Source: Gp7-AA10 sp035636095
GTDB lineage: Bacteria > Acidobacteriota > Thermoanaerobaculia > Gp7-AA8
Assembly (NCBI GenBank): GCA_035636095.1
Contig: DASPZU010000001.1
Coordinates: 1 to 64,000 of the forward strand
DNA: 64,000 nt
Direction: 5' to 3'
A model generated the notes under the pieces. It was given only the letters and a program-made list of their open reading frames with translations. It was not told the DNA's origin and ran no database searches. The first letter of the stretch is position 1; each line of letters begins with the position of its first letter. Below are positions 51,007 through 59,810 of the stretch, piece after piece. The translations under genes and the position numbers were made by a program.

Positions 51007-52167
51007 ATGCCCCATCGCTGCGGATTCATTCCGCCGCACATCCTGCGGCATGTGGCGGAGCACGCCGATGACGAGGCCGTGCGCGACGGTGCACAGGCGA
51101 CGCTCGAGGAGTCGTCGCAGATTCGCGGCCAGCGGCTGACACTCGCGATGCTCGGGTCAGCCATGGCCGTTCCGACCGGCGAGAAGCGCCGCACCGTCTA
51201 CGATGCGCAGAACCGGCGCGCGTTACCCGGAAAACTGGTTCGCGGCGAAGGCGATGGCCCGACGCGCGACGTCGCGGTCAACGAAGCGTACGACGGCGCC
51301 GGCAAGACGTACGACTTCTACCACAAGGTCTACGGCCGCAATTCGATCGACGACAAAGGTCTTCGGCTCGACTCGAGCGTGCATTTCGACGTCGATTTCG
51401 ATAACGCGCAATGGAACGGCCGCCAAATGATTTACGGCGACGGCGATCGAAAGCTCTTTGAAAGATTCACGAAATGTCTTGATGTCATTGGTCACGAATT
51501 GACGCACGGCGTTACGCAGTACACCGCAGCGCTTGCCTACGCCGATCAATCGGGGGCGCTCAACGAACATTTCTCGGATGTTTTCGGCGTGCTCGTGAAG
51601 CAGTATTCGCTCAAACAGACAGCGAACAAGGCGGATTGGCTCGTCGGCGCAGGTCTATTCACGAGTCGCGTCCACGGCGTCGCCGTCCGCTCGATGAAAG
51701 CGCCCGGAACCGCGTACGACGATCCGCAGATCGGCAAGGACCCGCAGCCGGCACACATGCACGATTACAAGCGTATGCGCAGCGACAACGGCGGCGTGCA
51801 CATCAACAACGGAATTCCCAACCGCGCCTTCTACCTGGCCGCCACGCTCCTCGGCGGCAAGGCGTGGGAGGTGGCGGGAAAAATCTGGTACGTCACCCTG
51901 ACGCGCAAACTGCACCCGACCGCACAATTTCGGGATTGCGCCGACGCGACGTACGAAGTCGCCGGTGAGCTTTTCGGAATCGGAAGCGCGCCGCAACATG
52001 CGGTTGCCGAGGCCTGGAAGACCGTCGGCCTCCCGCTGTCGGCGGCCGTTCTGGCAGGGGAACCACGCTTGCCGCTGCGCGAAGCGGTATTCACTCCGCC
52101 GATGGCGGCTGGAGAATTCGGGGCCGATCTGCCGCGCACGCGCAAGCGGCCGAGGGCGGCAAGCTGA
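51007..52167 (+). CDS. M4 (thermolysin/protealysin-type) metalloprotease
   Basis: A 386-residue protease. The zinc site is HELTH with the third ligand in SGALNEHFSDVFG; the late catalytic His region is GGVHINNGIPNRAF. It has no signal peptide and only a short N-terminal piece (CGFIPPHILRHVAEHA) instead of a long propeptide, like protealysin. ATG 51007 lies 7 nt after TAACAT, suggesting a leaderless mRNA. Its stop shares a base with the inhibitor gene that follows. Confidence 0.92.
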   Translation: MPHRCGFIPPHILRHVAEHADDEAVRDGAQATLEESSQIRGQRLTLAMLGSAMAVPTGEKRRTVYDAQNRRALPGKLVRGEGDGPTRDVAVNEAYDGAGKTYDFYHKVYGRNSIDDKGLRLDSSVHFDVDFDNAQWNGRQMIYGDGDRKLFERFTKCLDVIGHELTHGVTQYTAALAYADQSGALNEHFSDVFGVLVKQYSLKQTANKADWLVGAGLFTSRVHGVAVRSMKAPGTAYDDPQIGKDPQPAHMHDYKRMRSDNGGVHINNGIPNRAFYLAATLLGGKAWEVAGKIWYVTLTRKLHPTAQFRDCADATYEVAGELFGIGSAPQHAVAEAWKTVGLPLSAAVLAGEPRLPLREAVFTPPMAAGEFGADLPRTRKRPRAAS

Positions 52168-52433
52168 TGCGGATCGGACTGACGCGCAGCGGCGGATTTT
52201 CCGGCGTCCTGCTCCGCCGCGAGATCGATACTGCAAAGTTGCCTGCCGATCAGCGCCGCATGGTCGAGCAGCTCGCTGCACGGGCGCGCATCGAACGCGC
52301 GGCGCCGAACGCCGAGGCCGATGCCTTCGAATACGAAATCAACATCGACGGCGCGCGTTACATCGTCGACGGGTCATCGCCGGCGTGGCACACCCTGATC
52401 GAGCGGATTACCGGCTCAACGGGGGGCGGCTGA
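52167..52433 (+). CDS. Emfourin-like inhibitor of the M4 protease
   Basis: An 88-residue protein opening MRIGLTRSGGFSGV and ending with YEINIDGARYIVDGSS...LIERI, the pattern of emfourin, the co-transcribed slow-tight-binding inhibitor of protealysin. The overlap TGATG with the protease gene supports a protease-inhibitor pair with toxin-antitoxin-like logic. It overlaps the end of the GT39 gene on the other strand by 18 bases. Confidence 0.82.
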   Translation: MRIGLTRSGGFSGVLLRREIDTAKLPADQRRMVEQLAARARIERAAPNAEADAFEYEINIDGARYIVDGSSPAWHTLIERITGSTGGG

Positions 52434-54233
52434 CCAATCCAGCGCATCGAGGCGAACGCCGAGCAGCCGCGGATCGTTCTTCGGTTTCGCAACCTGCGTC
52501 GTCGTGATCTCGATTTGGTTCGGCGTTCGTTGGTCCTCGATCCGATATTTCCGCAACACATTGTTGGCTTTCGGAATAAACCGATCGATCGTGGTTCCGT
52601 TGACCGTCACCACAATGGTCGGCGGCTCACTGAAAGCATGCATTGGAACGAACAGCGAGAACGTCAAGATCCCCGGACGATCCAGCCGCGGGAAGAGAAT
52701 TTTCCCGTAGTTTCCCATCCAATCCCACGTGGAAAGACCGGTGCCTTCCTCCTGATACCAGCCGTCGGCAAATGTGATGAACCGTTCGACTGGCGTTATG
52801 GAAACCTCAAAATAGCGCCTGCGCACCACTCCCTCCGTGTGGCGCCGCGGGCGCGTGAAAGCCAATCCCTCTCGCATTATGCCCTCTCGAATATAGATAT
52901 CGCCGATTCGCGCGCTCGGCGGGGGTCCCCCGTCGCCGGTGTCAACCCGGTGAAATTGCGGAAGCAGCGCGTCCATGTGTGGCGCCATGGATCCATGACT
53001 CCAGATCGTGACGGTATGCGGATCCTTCTGTTTTGCGATCCAGGCAGCCGCTTCAGCCGGCGGCGAGCGGTGCCGGTGAAGCTCGCTGATGACCGGCGTC
53101 GTCCACACGATCATCACAATGATGATGCCGGCGGCGATCGGATATCGGATGAACCGCGGTCTAAGGATCAAAAGGGCGTCGGCGCTGAGAAACGCCAAGA
53201 GTGGCGCATAAGTGACCCCATAACGGCTGATGCTCCAGAAGTCGAGATACAACCAGGCGAAGATACAAAACGGTCCGAAAATCGCGAGAAGGCACCAGCT
53301 CTGAACCCGCGGCCGGAGGAACGCCAGGATCAAACCGAGAGCCCCAAGGGTCGTGAAGACAGCGTTGATCGCTGGCGCCAGAAATGGGCGGACGAAAAAA
53401 TACCTCAGCATGATTGGGAGCGGCGGGCGGGCGGGGTTATGGTAAGAATCGACTTTGAGCAGGTAGTCACCAAGCGAGTTTAAGCTGGCGAGGTAGCGCG
53501 CAAATCCGTGACTCACGTACGCGGCAATGCCGTAACTCAACGCAACGACCACGACGCAGATGCCGATGGACAGCGCGAGTTGGCGACGGCGGCGCTGCTT
53601 CCATGCCTGAGCAGCTGCGATCGCAGCTGGCACCATTCCAATCGCCAGATTCTGCGTTCGAAATGCGATGGCCGCGCCGAGCACAAGACCACCGATGAGC
53701 AGCGCACGGTCGTCGCGGCAGCCGCGCAGAAGCAGACCGGTCGCGAGGAGGACAAGAACCATCGAGGGAAGGTCGCTGAATGCTGTGCCGCCATAGACCC
53801 ACACGTTCGGCATGAAGGCGCAAAAGAGCGCGGCGTAAATCGACACTTCGAACGGGAAGCGGATCTCGCGTCCAAACAGCAGCATTGCCGGCACGAGCAG
53901 GATCGCCGCGATGAGCACAACAGTCTGCAGTGCGCGAAACTCGCTCAGGCCGGCGGCGGCAAGGACCTTCGCACTGGCGATGAAGAGTGGGAAGCCGGGA
54001 GGATGAGGGTGATGTTCGGTGACGTCGTAGTCCCGAACTGCTGAGATAAACAGGGCTTCGTCCCAATCCCACGCCGACCTGGAAAGTGCGAGTAGACGCG
54101 CAATCGCACTGAGCGCGATCATCAGCCAAGCGACCGCAGCCTGTTGCCGAGTTAAAGCCGCCGGCGGCAGCGTGAGCGACGACCACCATTCGCGCGCGGC
54201 GCTCGAAAAGCGGCTGAACTTCAAGAAGCCCAT
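52416..54233 (-). CDS. GT39-like membrane glycosyltransferase
   Basis: A 605-residue protein with about ten transmembrane helices in the first 390 residues and a soluble C-terminal domain. The acidic catalytic loop SAWDWDEALFISAVRDY after TM1 and HHPHPPGFPL are typical of the dolichyl/polyprenyl-phosphate-mannose mannosyltransferase superfamily (GT39/ArnT-like). It likely transfers sugar from a lipid carrier at the outer face of the inner membrane. ATG 54233 overlaps the cyclase stop (TAATG). Confidence 0.85.
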   Translation of the reverse strand: MGFLKFSRFSSAAREWWSSLTLPPAALTRQQAAVAWLMIALSAIARLLALSRSAWDWDEALFISAVRDYDVTEHHPHPPGFPLFIASAKVLAAAGLSEFRALQTVVLIAAILLVPAMLLFGREIRFPFEVSIYAALFCAFMPNVWVYGGTAFSDLPSMVLVLLATGLLLRGCRDDRALLIGGLVLGAAIAFRTQNLAIGMVPAAIAAAQAWKQRRRRQLALSIGICVVVVALSYGIAAYVSHGFARYLASLNSLGDYLLKVDSYHNPARPPLPIMLRYFFVRPFLAPAINAVFTTLGALGLILAFLRPRVQSWCLLAIFGPFCIFAWLYLDFWSISRYGVTYAPLLAFLSADALLILRPRFIRYPIAAGIIIVMIVWTTPVISELHRHRSPPAEAAAWIAKQKDPHTVTIWSHGSMAPHMDALLPQFHRVDTGDGGPPPSARIGDIYIREGIMREGLAFTRPRRHTEGVVRRRYFEVSITPVERFITFADGWYQEEGTGLSTWDWMGNYGKILFPRLDRPGILTFSLFVPMHAFSEPPTIVVTVNGTTIDRFIPKANNVLRKYRIEDQRTPNQIEITTTQVAKPKNDPRLLGVRLDALDWSAAPR

Positions 54234-54880
54234 TACACCATTGCGAAAGCGCGCACAGGAAATGTTCCGAGTCCTCGGACCTTTGGCGGCACGGCAAAGA
54301 AACGGATTGGGCCGAGATCGGGGAGCGATTCGAGATTCGTCAAGTGCTCGACGATGTAAATGCCGGCGCCGAGGAGCGTCGTGTGGGCGGGTCGGGTCGA
54401 GTCGGATGTGTCATCGATGTTGTAAGAGTCGATGCCGACCACCCGGACGCCGCTCCTGGCCAGCTTTTCGGCTGCCTCACGGGTCACAAACGGATGTTGA
54501 TTGTTGCAATACGTCTCCGTGCGCCAATGCCGACTCCATCCCGTGTGAATCAACAGCGCTTTTCCGTGGAGATCGAGGCCTGCGACCGCCGCAGCCTCCA
54601 TCGAGCGTCCATTTGCCCGCACGACCAAAGCCGGCACTCCCGCCACCGCATCGAGCGGGATCATCGACACATCGGAGCCATCGCCGAAGCGATGCCATGG
54701 CGTGTCGAGGTACGTTCCGGTATTGGCCACCATGTCGATGCGACCGATGTGAAACTCCGTGCCGGCCGCATAGTGAGATCGTGAGTCCTCACGCGTCAGG
54801 AAATCAGAAATCGCCGGGGGCGGCAGGCCGGCGTACGTGATCATCCCGTGCTCGATCGTATGGCTGAGGTCGACCAGCAT
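54233..54880 (-). CDS. Cyclase / kynurenine formamidase-like protein
   Basis: A 215-residue protein of the cyclase superfamily (LVDLSHTIEHGMITYAGLPPP; GVRVVGIDSYNID). The usual metal motif HxGTHxDxPxH reads NTGTYLDTPWH, so two of its histidines are replaced. ATG 54880 is chosen because TATGAT (54894-54889) is 8 nt upstream; GTG 54886 is the alternative. The gene follows a small ORF by 9 nt and overlaps GT39. Confidence 0.8.
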   Translation of the reverse strand: MLVDLSHTIEHGMITYAGLPPPAISDFLTREDSRSHYAAGTEFHIGRIDMVANTGTYLDTPWHRFGDGSDVSMIPLDAVAGVPALVVRANGRSMEAAAVAGLDLHGKALLIHTGWSRHWRTETYCNNQHPFVTREAAEKLARSGVRVVGIDSYNIDDTSDSTRPAHTTLLGAGIYIVEHLTNLESLPDLGPIRFFAVPPKVRGLGTFPVRAFAMV

Positions 54881-54889
54881 GCGCACGCA

Positions 54890-55108
54890 TCATAACGACT
54901 GCTCCCTCGGCCAGAGACCGCTGGCGTCGACAGTTTGTCGGATCTCCTCGATAAGATGCGGATCCGACGCGCACTGGCTCTGCAGCCAGCGGAGGAAGTC
55001 GGCATCGCTGCTTTCATCGCGGGAGGTGTTGCGAAGGATGTGCAGCCACAGCCCGATGTTCCCGTTGAACACGCGGACTAGAGTGACATACCGGAGGAAA
55101 TCCGTCAT
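54890..55108 (-). CDS. Small conserved-looking protein of unknown function
   Basis: A 72-residue helical protein (MTDFLRYVTLVRVFNGNIGLWLHI...). ATG 55108 has AGGGG 4 nt upstream; ATG 55120 is an alternative. It precedes the cyclase and GT39 genes in the same direction. I do not recognise it. Confidence 0.5.
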   Translation of the reverse strand: MTDFLRYVTLVRVFNGNIGLWLHILRNTSRDESSDADFLRWLQSQCASDPHLIEEIRQTVDASGLWPREQSL

Positions 55109-55186
55109 TGGCCCCTGCATCAGTAAAGAGTGACGGCCGGGGCCGGATTGCTACCCTCCCTGTGTTACAGTTTTCAGACTTCCCGA

Positions 55187-55714
55187 ATGACTGCTGCGGT
55201 CCACACTGCCACGGCGCTCGACGAGCGAACCGACGATTTCGGCGCGATCTATGAGGAGAACTATCAGCTCCTGGTCCGGACGGCCGTCAAGCACTACCAC
55301 ATCTCGGAACTCGACGCCGAGGCGCTGGCCCATGAAGTCTTCCTGGCGTACTTCCTCAAAGCGCATGAGGTGATCAATTCGCGGGCCTGGCTGATCAGCG
55401 CCATCTGCAACGCTACCAAGTACTTCCTTCGAAAACGCGCCCGGCACGTCTCCCTGCCGTCGGAGTCGGGCGAGATCCCCGATCCGAGCCTCGAGCGCGT
55501 CAACGATGCCCTGCCCGATCGGTTGGCGGCACGGGAGGCCTTCGAATGCGTGACGGCAAAATGCCAGATCGCGCTGCGCTTGCGGTATCTCGAGGGCTAC
55601 AGCGTGCCGGAAGTGGCGGCCGAGTTGAACACCTCGCCGAAGTACGCCCAGAAGCTGATCAGCCGATGCCTTCGCCAGGCCAAGAATCGCTATCGCAAGC
55701 GAGGGGAGCCATGA
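55187..55714 (+). CDS. ECF-type RNA polymerase sigma factor
   Basis: A 175-residue sigma factor with region 2 (DDFGAIYEENYQLLVRTAVKHY; LAHEVFLAYF) and region 4 (ALRLRYLEGYSVPEVAAELNTSPKYAQKLISRCLRQAK). The start is ATG 55187; an upstream in-frame start is less likely. No anti-sigma zinc-finger gene follows. Instead a TPR gene overlaps by ATGA and is the probable control partner (inference). Confidence 0.88.
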   Translation: MTAAVHTATALDERTDDFGAIYEENYQLLVRTAVKHYHISELDAEALAHEVFLAYFLKAHEVINSRAWLISAICNATKYFLRKRARHVSLPSESGEIPDPSLERVNDALPDRLAAREAFECVTAKCQIALRLRYLEGYSVPEVAAELNTSPKYAQKLISRCLRQAKNRYRKRGEP

Positions 55715-56868
55715 CAGCCGTGCGCGAGCGTCGTGACGAGTTTCTGCAAACGATTGCCCGCCTCACCGGAGAGCGTGAGGCGGCTCGCGGTGCCGTGGCC
55801 GCGCTGCGCGCATCATCGTCCGAGCTTTGGGACCTGGACATCCCATCGGAGTGGCGGACAGCAGGGTTTGTTCAGGAACTGACGTCAGTCGCCTACGAGA
55901 TCGTCGAATCGAATCCGCGAGAGAGTCTCGGGTTCGCACAGCTCGCGCTCGCGATTGCGACGAGCATTCCCGCGGAAACCTATCCGGCGCCGATCCAGGC
56001 TCAGATCGAAGGAGCGGCGTGGAAGGAAATCGGAACCGCGCATCGGTACATCAGCGAGTACGACGCAGCTCTGCGCGCCTACGACTCGGCTCAGCGAGCT
56101 TACGGTGGTGCGAACGCTCTCGCCCAAGACTCCGCTGTGGTGGAGCTGGCGCGCGCCATTGTTCTGGCCGAGCTCGAGCGATACGAAGAGGCGCTGAAGT
56201 TGCTCGCGACGATCGAGCCGATACTCCGAGACTTCCAAGATCATCGGCACGTGGTGCAGGTGCGGCAGATGACCGCCAATGTCTATTTTTGTCAGGGCCG
56301 CTACCACCAGGCTCGCGCCGAGCTCGAGAAGGCGCTCAGCGAAGTTCAGTTCGATGATGCTTATACACGCGCCGCGCTGACCAATACGCTCGGTGCGACT
56401 TATAGTCAGCTCGGTCGAACCCAAGAAGCATTCCTGATGCTGCAGAAAGCCCGCGCAATGCTGGTTGACCTCGGGATGACCGGCGAAGTCACACGAACGG
56501 ATTGGTCAATTGCGCGCGCAGTTCTCGGCGCCGGCGATTTCGGAAAGGCGGTTGAACTGTTGCGCACGGTCCGCCAAAACTTTTTAGCGCTATCGATGGC
56601 GGACGACGCGGGGCTGGCGGGACTCGACCTTGCCGATGCTCTGATCGCGAACGCCCAGTTGGACGACGCGCGGCACCTCGTCGAAACCGTCCTCCATGAG
56701 TTCATCAATAAGAAGCTGAATCACCGCGCTGTCACGGCTTTATCGTATTTGCGCGATGTCCTGCGGACCACGCCACAGCCGCTGCGCGCAGTCGATCACG
56801 TCAGAACGTATCTGAAACGCCTTCGCTACGAGCCTGAGCGCATTTTTCTTCCGCCGCCCGAGAAGTAG
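55711..56868 (+). CDS. TPR protein coupled to the ECF sigma factor
   Basis: A 385-residue cytoplasmic protein with no signal or membrane segment. After a charged helical N-terminus come roughly seven TPR-like repeats (AYEIVESNPRESLGFAQLAL; GTAHRYISEYDAALRAYDSAQRAY; FCQGRYHQARAELEKAL; LGRTQEAFLMLQKAR). The overlapping start means it is made together with the sigma factor. A role in sensing or in holding the sigma factor is plausible but unproven. Confidence 0.8.
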   Translation: MTAVRERRDEFLQTIARLTGEREAARGAVAALRASSSELWDLDIPSEWRTAGFVQELTSVAYEIVESNPRESLGFAQLALAIATSIPAETYPAPIQAQIEGAAWKEIGTAHRYISEYDAALRAYDSAQRAYGGANALAQDSAVVELARAIVLAELERYEEALKLLATIEPILRDFQDHRHVVQVRQMTANVYFCQGRYHQARAELEKALSEVQFDDAYTRAALTNTLGATYSQLGRTQEAFLMLQKARAMLVDLGMTGEVTRTDWSIARAVLGAGDFGKAVELLRTVRQNFLALSMADDAGLAGLDLADALIANAQLDDARHLVETVLHEFINKKLNHRAVTALSYLRDVLRTTPQPLRAVDHVRTYLKRLRYEPERIFLPPPEK

Positions 56869-56969
56869 TGGGTAGCACTTTGCCCTTCTCCATCACTACT
56901 CCCTGAACCGGGGCGCGCCCTCCGATCAACAACCGCTAAACCGGCTTTCCAGCCGACCGGAGGAGAACT

Positions 56970-57146
56970 ATGCGCCGTGCTGTCGCAACCCTGCTCGTTT
57001 CCGCGTTACTCAGCAGTGCAACTCCATCTTTCGCCCGCCGCGATGATGGTGATCGATTCGATCCGATCAAGGTCATCAAGAAAATCATTCGGATTCTGGT
57101 CCCGTCGCCGGACGATGACAGCGTCCCGACTCCGCCTAAGCCGTAG
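56970..57146 (+). CDS. 58-residue secreted peptide
   Basis: ATG 56970 follows GGAGGA (56960-56965). The signal peptide is MRRAVATLLVSALLSSATPSFA. The 36-residue mature part is charged (RRDDGDRFDPIKVIKKIIRI) and Pro-rich at the end. It lies 101 nt after the sigma-TPR pair, and a hairpin (CGGCT-TTCC-AGCCG) occurs just upstream. I do not recognise it. Confidence 0.6.
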   Translation: MRRAVATLLVSALLSSATPSFARRDDGDRFDPIKVIKKIIRILVPSPDDDSVPTPPKP

Positions 57147-57155
57147 TCGCGATTC

Positions 57156-57200
57156 CAAAAAAGAAAATCGGGCTGGTCCCGCCAGGCGGAACCAGCCCGA
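57156..57200 (-). terminator. Rho-independent terminator of the SCPU gene
   Basis: 10-bp arms TCGGGCTGGT (57168-57177) and ACCAGCCCGA (57191-57200). Read on the minus strand, the stem is followed by ATTTTCTTTTTT. It lies 25 nt after the SCPU stop. Confidence 0.8.
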
Positions 57201-57225
57201 CCGCTCAGTTCTACAGCGGAGGACT

Positions 57226-57717
57226 TTAGAAAGTCACCGTGGCGATGAGCGTGTCCTGGTAGTTGAGAACCGCGGCATCCTGTCCGGCAGCAACGCGGCC
57301 GTAGGCAGTCGCTGTGAGCGCCGTGTTCTTCGAAACCGACGGTCCGAGCGTCACCGTGTTGACGGCGTTCCACACGATGGTGTGGGCGGCGTCGGTGTAA
57401 ACCTCATAGGTCAGGAAGTTGCCCGTGGCGCCGGTGTCCTGCATCCGGCGAACCACACCCGAGGCGTTGGCGCCGAGGTCGAACGAGACGACGCCGCTGG
57501 TGGCCTTAGTGCAGTTGATCGTGACAGTTCCGCTCTGATCCAGCGGGGCAGCCGCAAATGGGTCATAGGAACCGAAGGCGATCGAGAAAGCTCCGATCGT
57601 GCACTTGGCGGCGACCGAGGCGGTGATGTTATTGACGTTGGTCGTCGAGGCGCTACCGGCAAACGCCGACGTCGCAACGGTCAACATGATTCCGAGGAAT
57701 AGAACTGAGCGTTTCAT
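57226..57717 (-). CDS. Secreted SCPU (spore coat protein U) domain protein
   Basis: A 163-residue protein with a signal peptide (MKRSVLFLGIMLTVATSAFA). The SCPU/pilin-like fold shows KCTIGAFSIAFGSYDP near the start, SGTVTINCTKATS in the middle, and a last strand ATVTF suited to donor-strand exchange. Such proteins normally come with a chaperone and usher; none is adjacent. AAGGA precedes ATG 57717 and a strong terminator follows, so it is monocistronic. Confidence 0.82.
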   Translation of the reverse strand: MKRSVLFLGIMLTVATSAFAGSASTTNVNNITASVAAKCTIGAFSIAFGSYDPFAAAPLDQSGTVTINCTKATSGVVSFDLGANASGVVRRMQDTGATGNFLTYEVYTDAAHTIVWNAVNTVTLGPSVSKNTALTATAYGRVAAGQDAAVLNYQDTLIATVTF

Positions 57718-57845
57718 ATAGGTACCATCCTTTCAACATGGCAATTTAGGGCGGGGGGTGTGAAGCTTTCTGAGGACGGGGATAAAACGATCGTCAGGTC
57801 CTGTGAAATCAGGCAGTTGGCGTGATTGCCACGCTAAGCCGGCGC

Positions 57846-57876
57846 AAAAAAAGCGTCAAAGGAGCACTTTGACGCT
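57846..57876 (-). terminator. Rho-independent terminator of the TMEM43 gene
   Basis: Perfect 10-bp arms AGCGTCAAAG / CTTTGACGCT with a 5-nt loop. On the minus strand it is followed by seven T residues (57852-57846). It lies 26 nt after the stop of the TMEM43-like gene. Confidence 0.9.
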
Positions 57877-57901
57877 TCGCCCACCGGGGAAGGGAAAGAG
57901 A

Positions 57902-59086
57902 CTATGTTGCCTGCGCCGGTTTCGCGGCCACCCGCGCCGCCTTCCTCCCTCGCCCGACTTTGATCAGCCCGAAAATGCCGGCTCCGGCGACGACGAGCAA
58001 TGCAACGCCGAGCACCGGACGCACGACCAGCCAGGCCACGGCGACCGTCAGGACCGACAAAACAGCAGCTCCCAGAAAAGCGAAGAGCCCAATGCCTGCA
58101 CTGAGCGCTGTGCCGAAGAGCGGCAGGACATCCGCCAACACAGCGATCGGGCGGAAGATCGTGAACAAACCGAGAAACATCATGAAGAAGCCGACGAAGC
58201 GAAGGATCCACGTGAAGATGGCGTTACGCTCCTGCGCCGTCTTGAACATCTCCGCCGCGGTGTGCGTCCCCGCCTCGACCAGCAGGATGGCGTCGCCGGC
58301 TTTCGCCTGAAAAGCAGCGAAAGTCGAAGCCTTCTGGACGCCCACCAGGCTGACCGTCGCCGGCTTCACGATGCGATACGAAATTCGCACGTCGCCAATC
58401 TGGGGCGATGCCGGATCCTTCGACAGGTAGAAGTTGCCTTCTTTCACCTGCACCTTGCTCTTCAGATCGCCCTTCAGTTTCTCAGCCGCCGACGCATCCA
58501 CCGGGAGAGCTTCCGAATCGGTGAGCTGCGCGACCTGCTCGTCAGACATGGTGAAGGCGCCGACTGTCACGAGGTTCGCCGTAAATGTCTTCGACTGATA
58601 CGGGGATGCCTCCGGATTCCCATGACCCTCGGGCTTCTTGAAGCTGGACGAATCGATACGGCCCGCCGCCCACTCCTTCCGGTATTCGTACGTCGTGACG
58701 GTCTCGGAGCCACCGCCGGTTTTCTTGCGCGTCTCTTTGCTCTCGTGTTCCTTCCACTGATACATCTCGGCGGTGCGGAACAGCTTGACACCCTGCGCGC
58801 TGACGGGGAATTCATCGTCAACGAGGGCCGCGGTCGTCTTGACCGCACCGCTGACGTGGACGAGTTTCCCTTCCTTCCCTGGATCGACTGAGTCCGCCGA
58901 CACCGGCACGACTGCGCCCAATCCTTCAGTGAGACTCTTCGCAGTGCGCACCGCTCGCCCTTCGTTCCAGTACATCAGCGGAAAGGCCGCGATGAAGAGG
59001 AACAAACCGAACAGGACGCTCTTGATCGATCCGACGATGCGGGAAAACCACGACTCACTGCTGACAACGCTGAAAGAATCGGACAT
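57902..59086 (-). CDS. TMEM43-family membrane protein
   Basis: A 394-residue protein of the TMEM43/LUMA family. It has one N-terminal helix (SVLFGLFLFIAAFPLMYWNEGRAV), a large soluble loop of about 250 residues and three or four C-terminal helices. YRKEW and the WNEGRAV motif are family features. The bacterial function is unknown. GGAGG precedes ATG 59086; the gene is followed by its own terminator. Confidence 0.85.
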   Translation of the reverse strand: MSDSFSVVSSESWFSRIVGSIKSVLFGLFLFIAAFPLMYWNEGRAVRTAKSLTEGLGAVVPVSADSVDPGKEGKLVHVSGAVKTTAALVDDEFPVSAQGVKLFRTAEMYQWKEHESKETRKKTGGGSETVTTYEYRKEWAAGRIDSSSFKKPEGHGNPEASPYQSKTFTANLVTVGAFTMSDEQVAQLTDSEALPVDASAAEKLKGDLKSKVQVKEGNFYLSKDPASPQIGDVRISYRIVKPATVSLVGVQKASTFAAFQAKAGDAILLVEAGTHTAAEMFKTAQERNAIFTWILRFVGFFMMFLGLFTIFRPIAVLADVLPLFGTALSAGIGLFAFLGAAVLSVLTVAVAWLVVRPVLGVALLVVAGAGIFGLIKVGRGRKAARVAAKPAQAT

Positions 59087-59197
59087 GGCGAATCCTCCTC
59101 CGAGAGTTCAGTCAAGTTTTGGGGACCGGGCTGGTTTTGGAAAGGAAACAGTAAGCTAGGGGGCGGCAAGAGGTCAACTGAATTAGGGGCTCCCCGC

Positions 59198-59728
59198 TTA
59201 GAAAAGCTTCACCTCGAAGCTGGCTCGGTCAAATAGAGTGCCGTGACCGCCCCAGTCGCTCTGCCAAATCAACGAGTTTCCGTTGTAGGTGCCCAGCAAC
59301 AGCGAGGGGAGTGGATAGGTGAAGCTGAAGGTTTGGCTGGTGTTCGCGAGGAAGGTCGTGCGATCCGACGACACCGCGGGCCATCGCGTGTCCCGTCCGA
59401 TCCAGGCCTGATCGGCACTGAAGAAATCGCCGAGGCCAAAGAAGATCGTGGCGAAGATGCGCGAGTATCCAATCGGATCGGGGTTGCGCACCGAAACGTT
59501 GTAGCTGGCGTTGCTCCCCGGAAATGCTGCGCTGGTCCAGCCCTGAGCGAAGATAAACGGTGATTTCGACGTCTCGCCACGCACCTTTCTGGCGAGCTCG
59601 TCCGCGTCCAACGACCAGAAGCTCTGTCCCAGCTCCTGCGCGCGTTGTCGCAGTTTTTCGATCTCCTCTTTGAGCTGCGCGATTTCGCGTCGGACTTCTT
59701 GTTCGCTCTTTTTGTGCTTTTTCACCAT
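59198..59728 (-). CDS. Protein of unknown function with N-terminal coiled coil
   Basis: A 176-residue protein. Residues 1-40 are highly charged and heptad-like (KKHKKSEQEVRREIAQLKEE). The rest is aromatic and beta-rich (FATIFFGLGDFF; WPAVSSDRTTFLANTSQTF). I do not recognise it. A fragment similar to its first codons lies at 62676-62699, next to the spermidine-synthase-like gene. Confidence 0.6.
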   Translation of the reverse strand: MVKKHKKSEQEVRREIAQLKEEIEKLRQRAQELGQSFWSLDADELARKVRGETSKSPFIFAQGWTSAAFPGSNASYNVSVRNPDPIGYSRIFATIFFGLGDFFSADQAWIGRDTRWPAVSSDRTTFLANTSQTFSFTYPLPSLLLGTYNGNSLIWQSDWGGHGTLFDRASFEVKLF

Positions 59729-59786
59729 AGGCGCTCATCAACGGAGAGGTCGCGCGAGGGCAAATCCCGACCGATAATTTTGGTGA
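59693..59786. repeat. Direct repeat, copy 1, at one border of the 2.9-kb module
   Basis: Block A (59693-59716, first codons of the preceding gene) and block B (59761-59786) recur in the same order at 62676-62699 and 62704-62729, each with 2 mismatches. In the other copy block B is the 3' end of the spermidine-synthase-like gene. Confidence 0.65.
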
Positions 59787-59810
59787 GGTAGGCTCGAGCG
59801 GACTCCGGCG

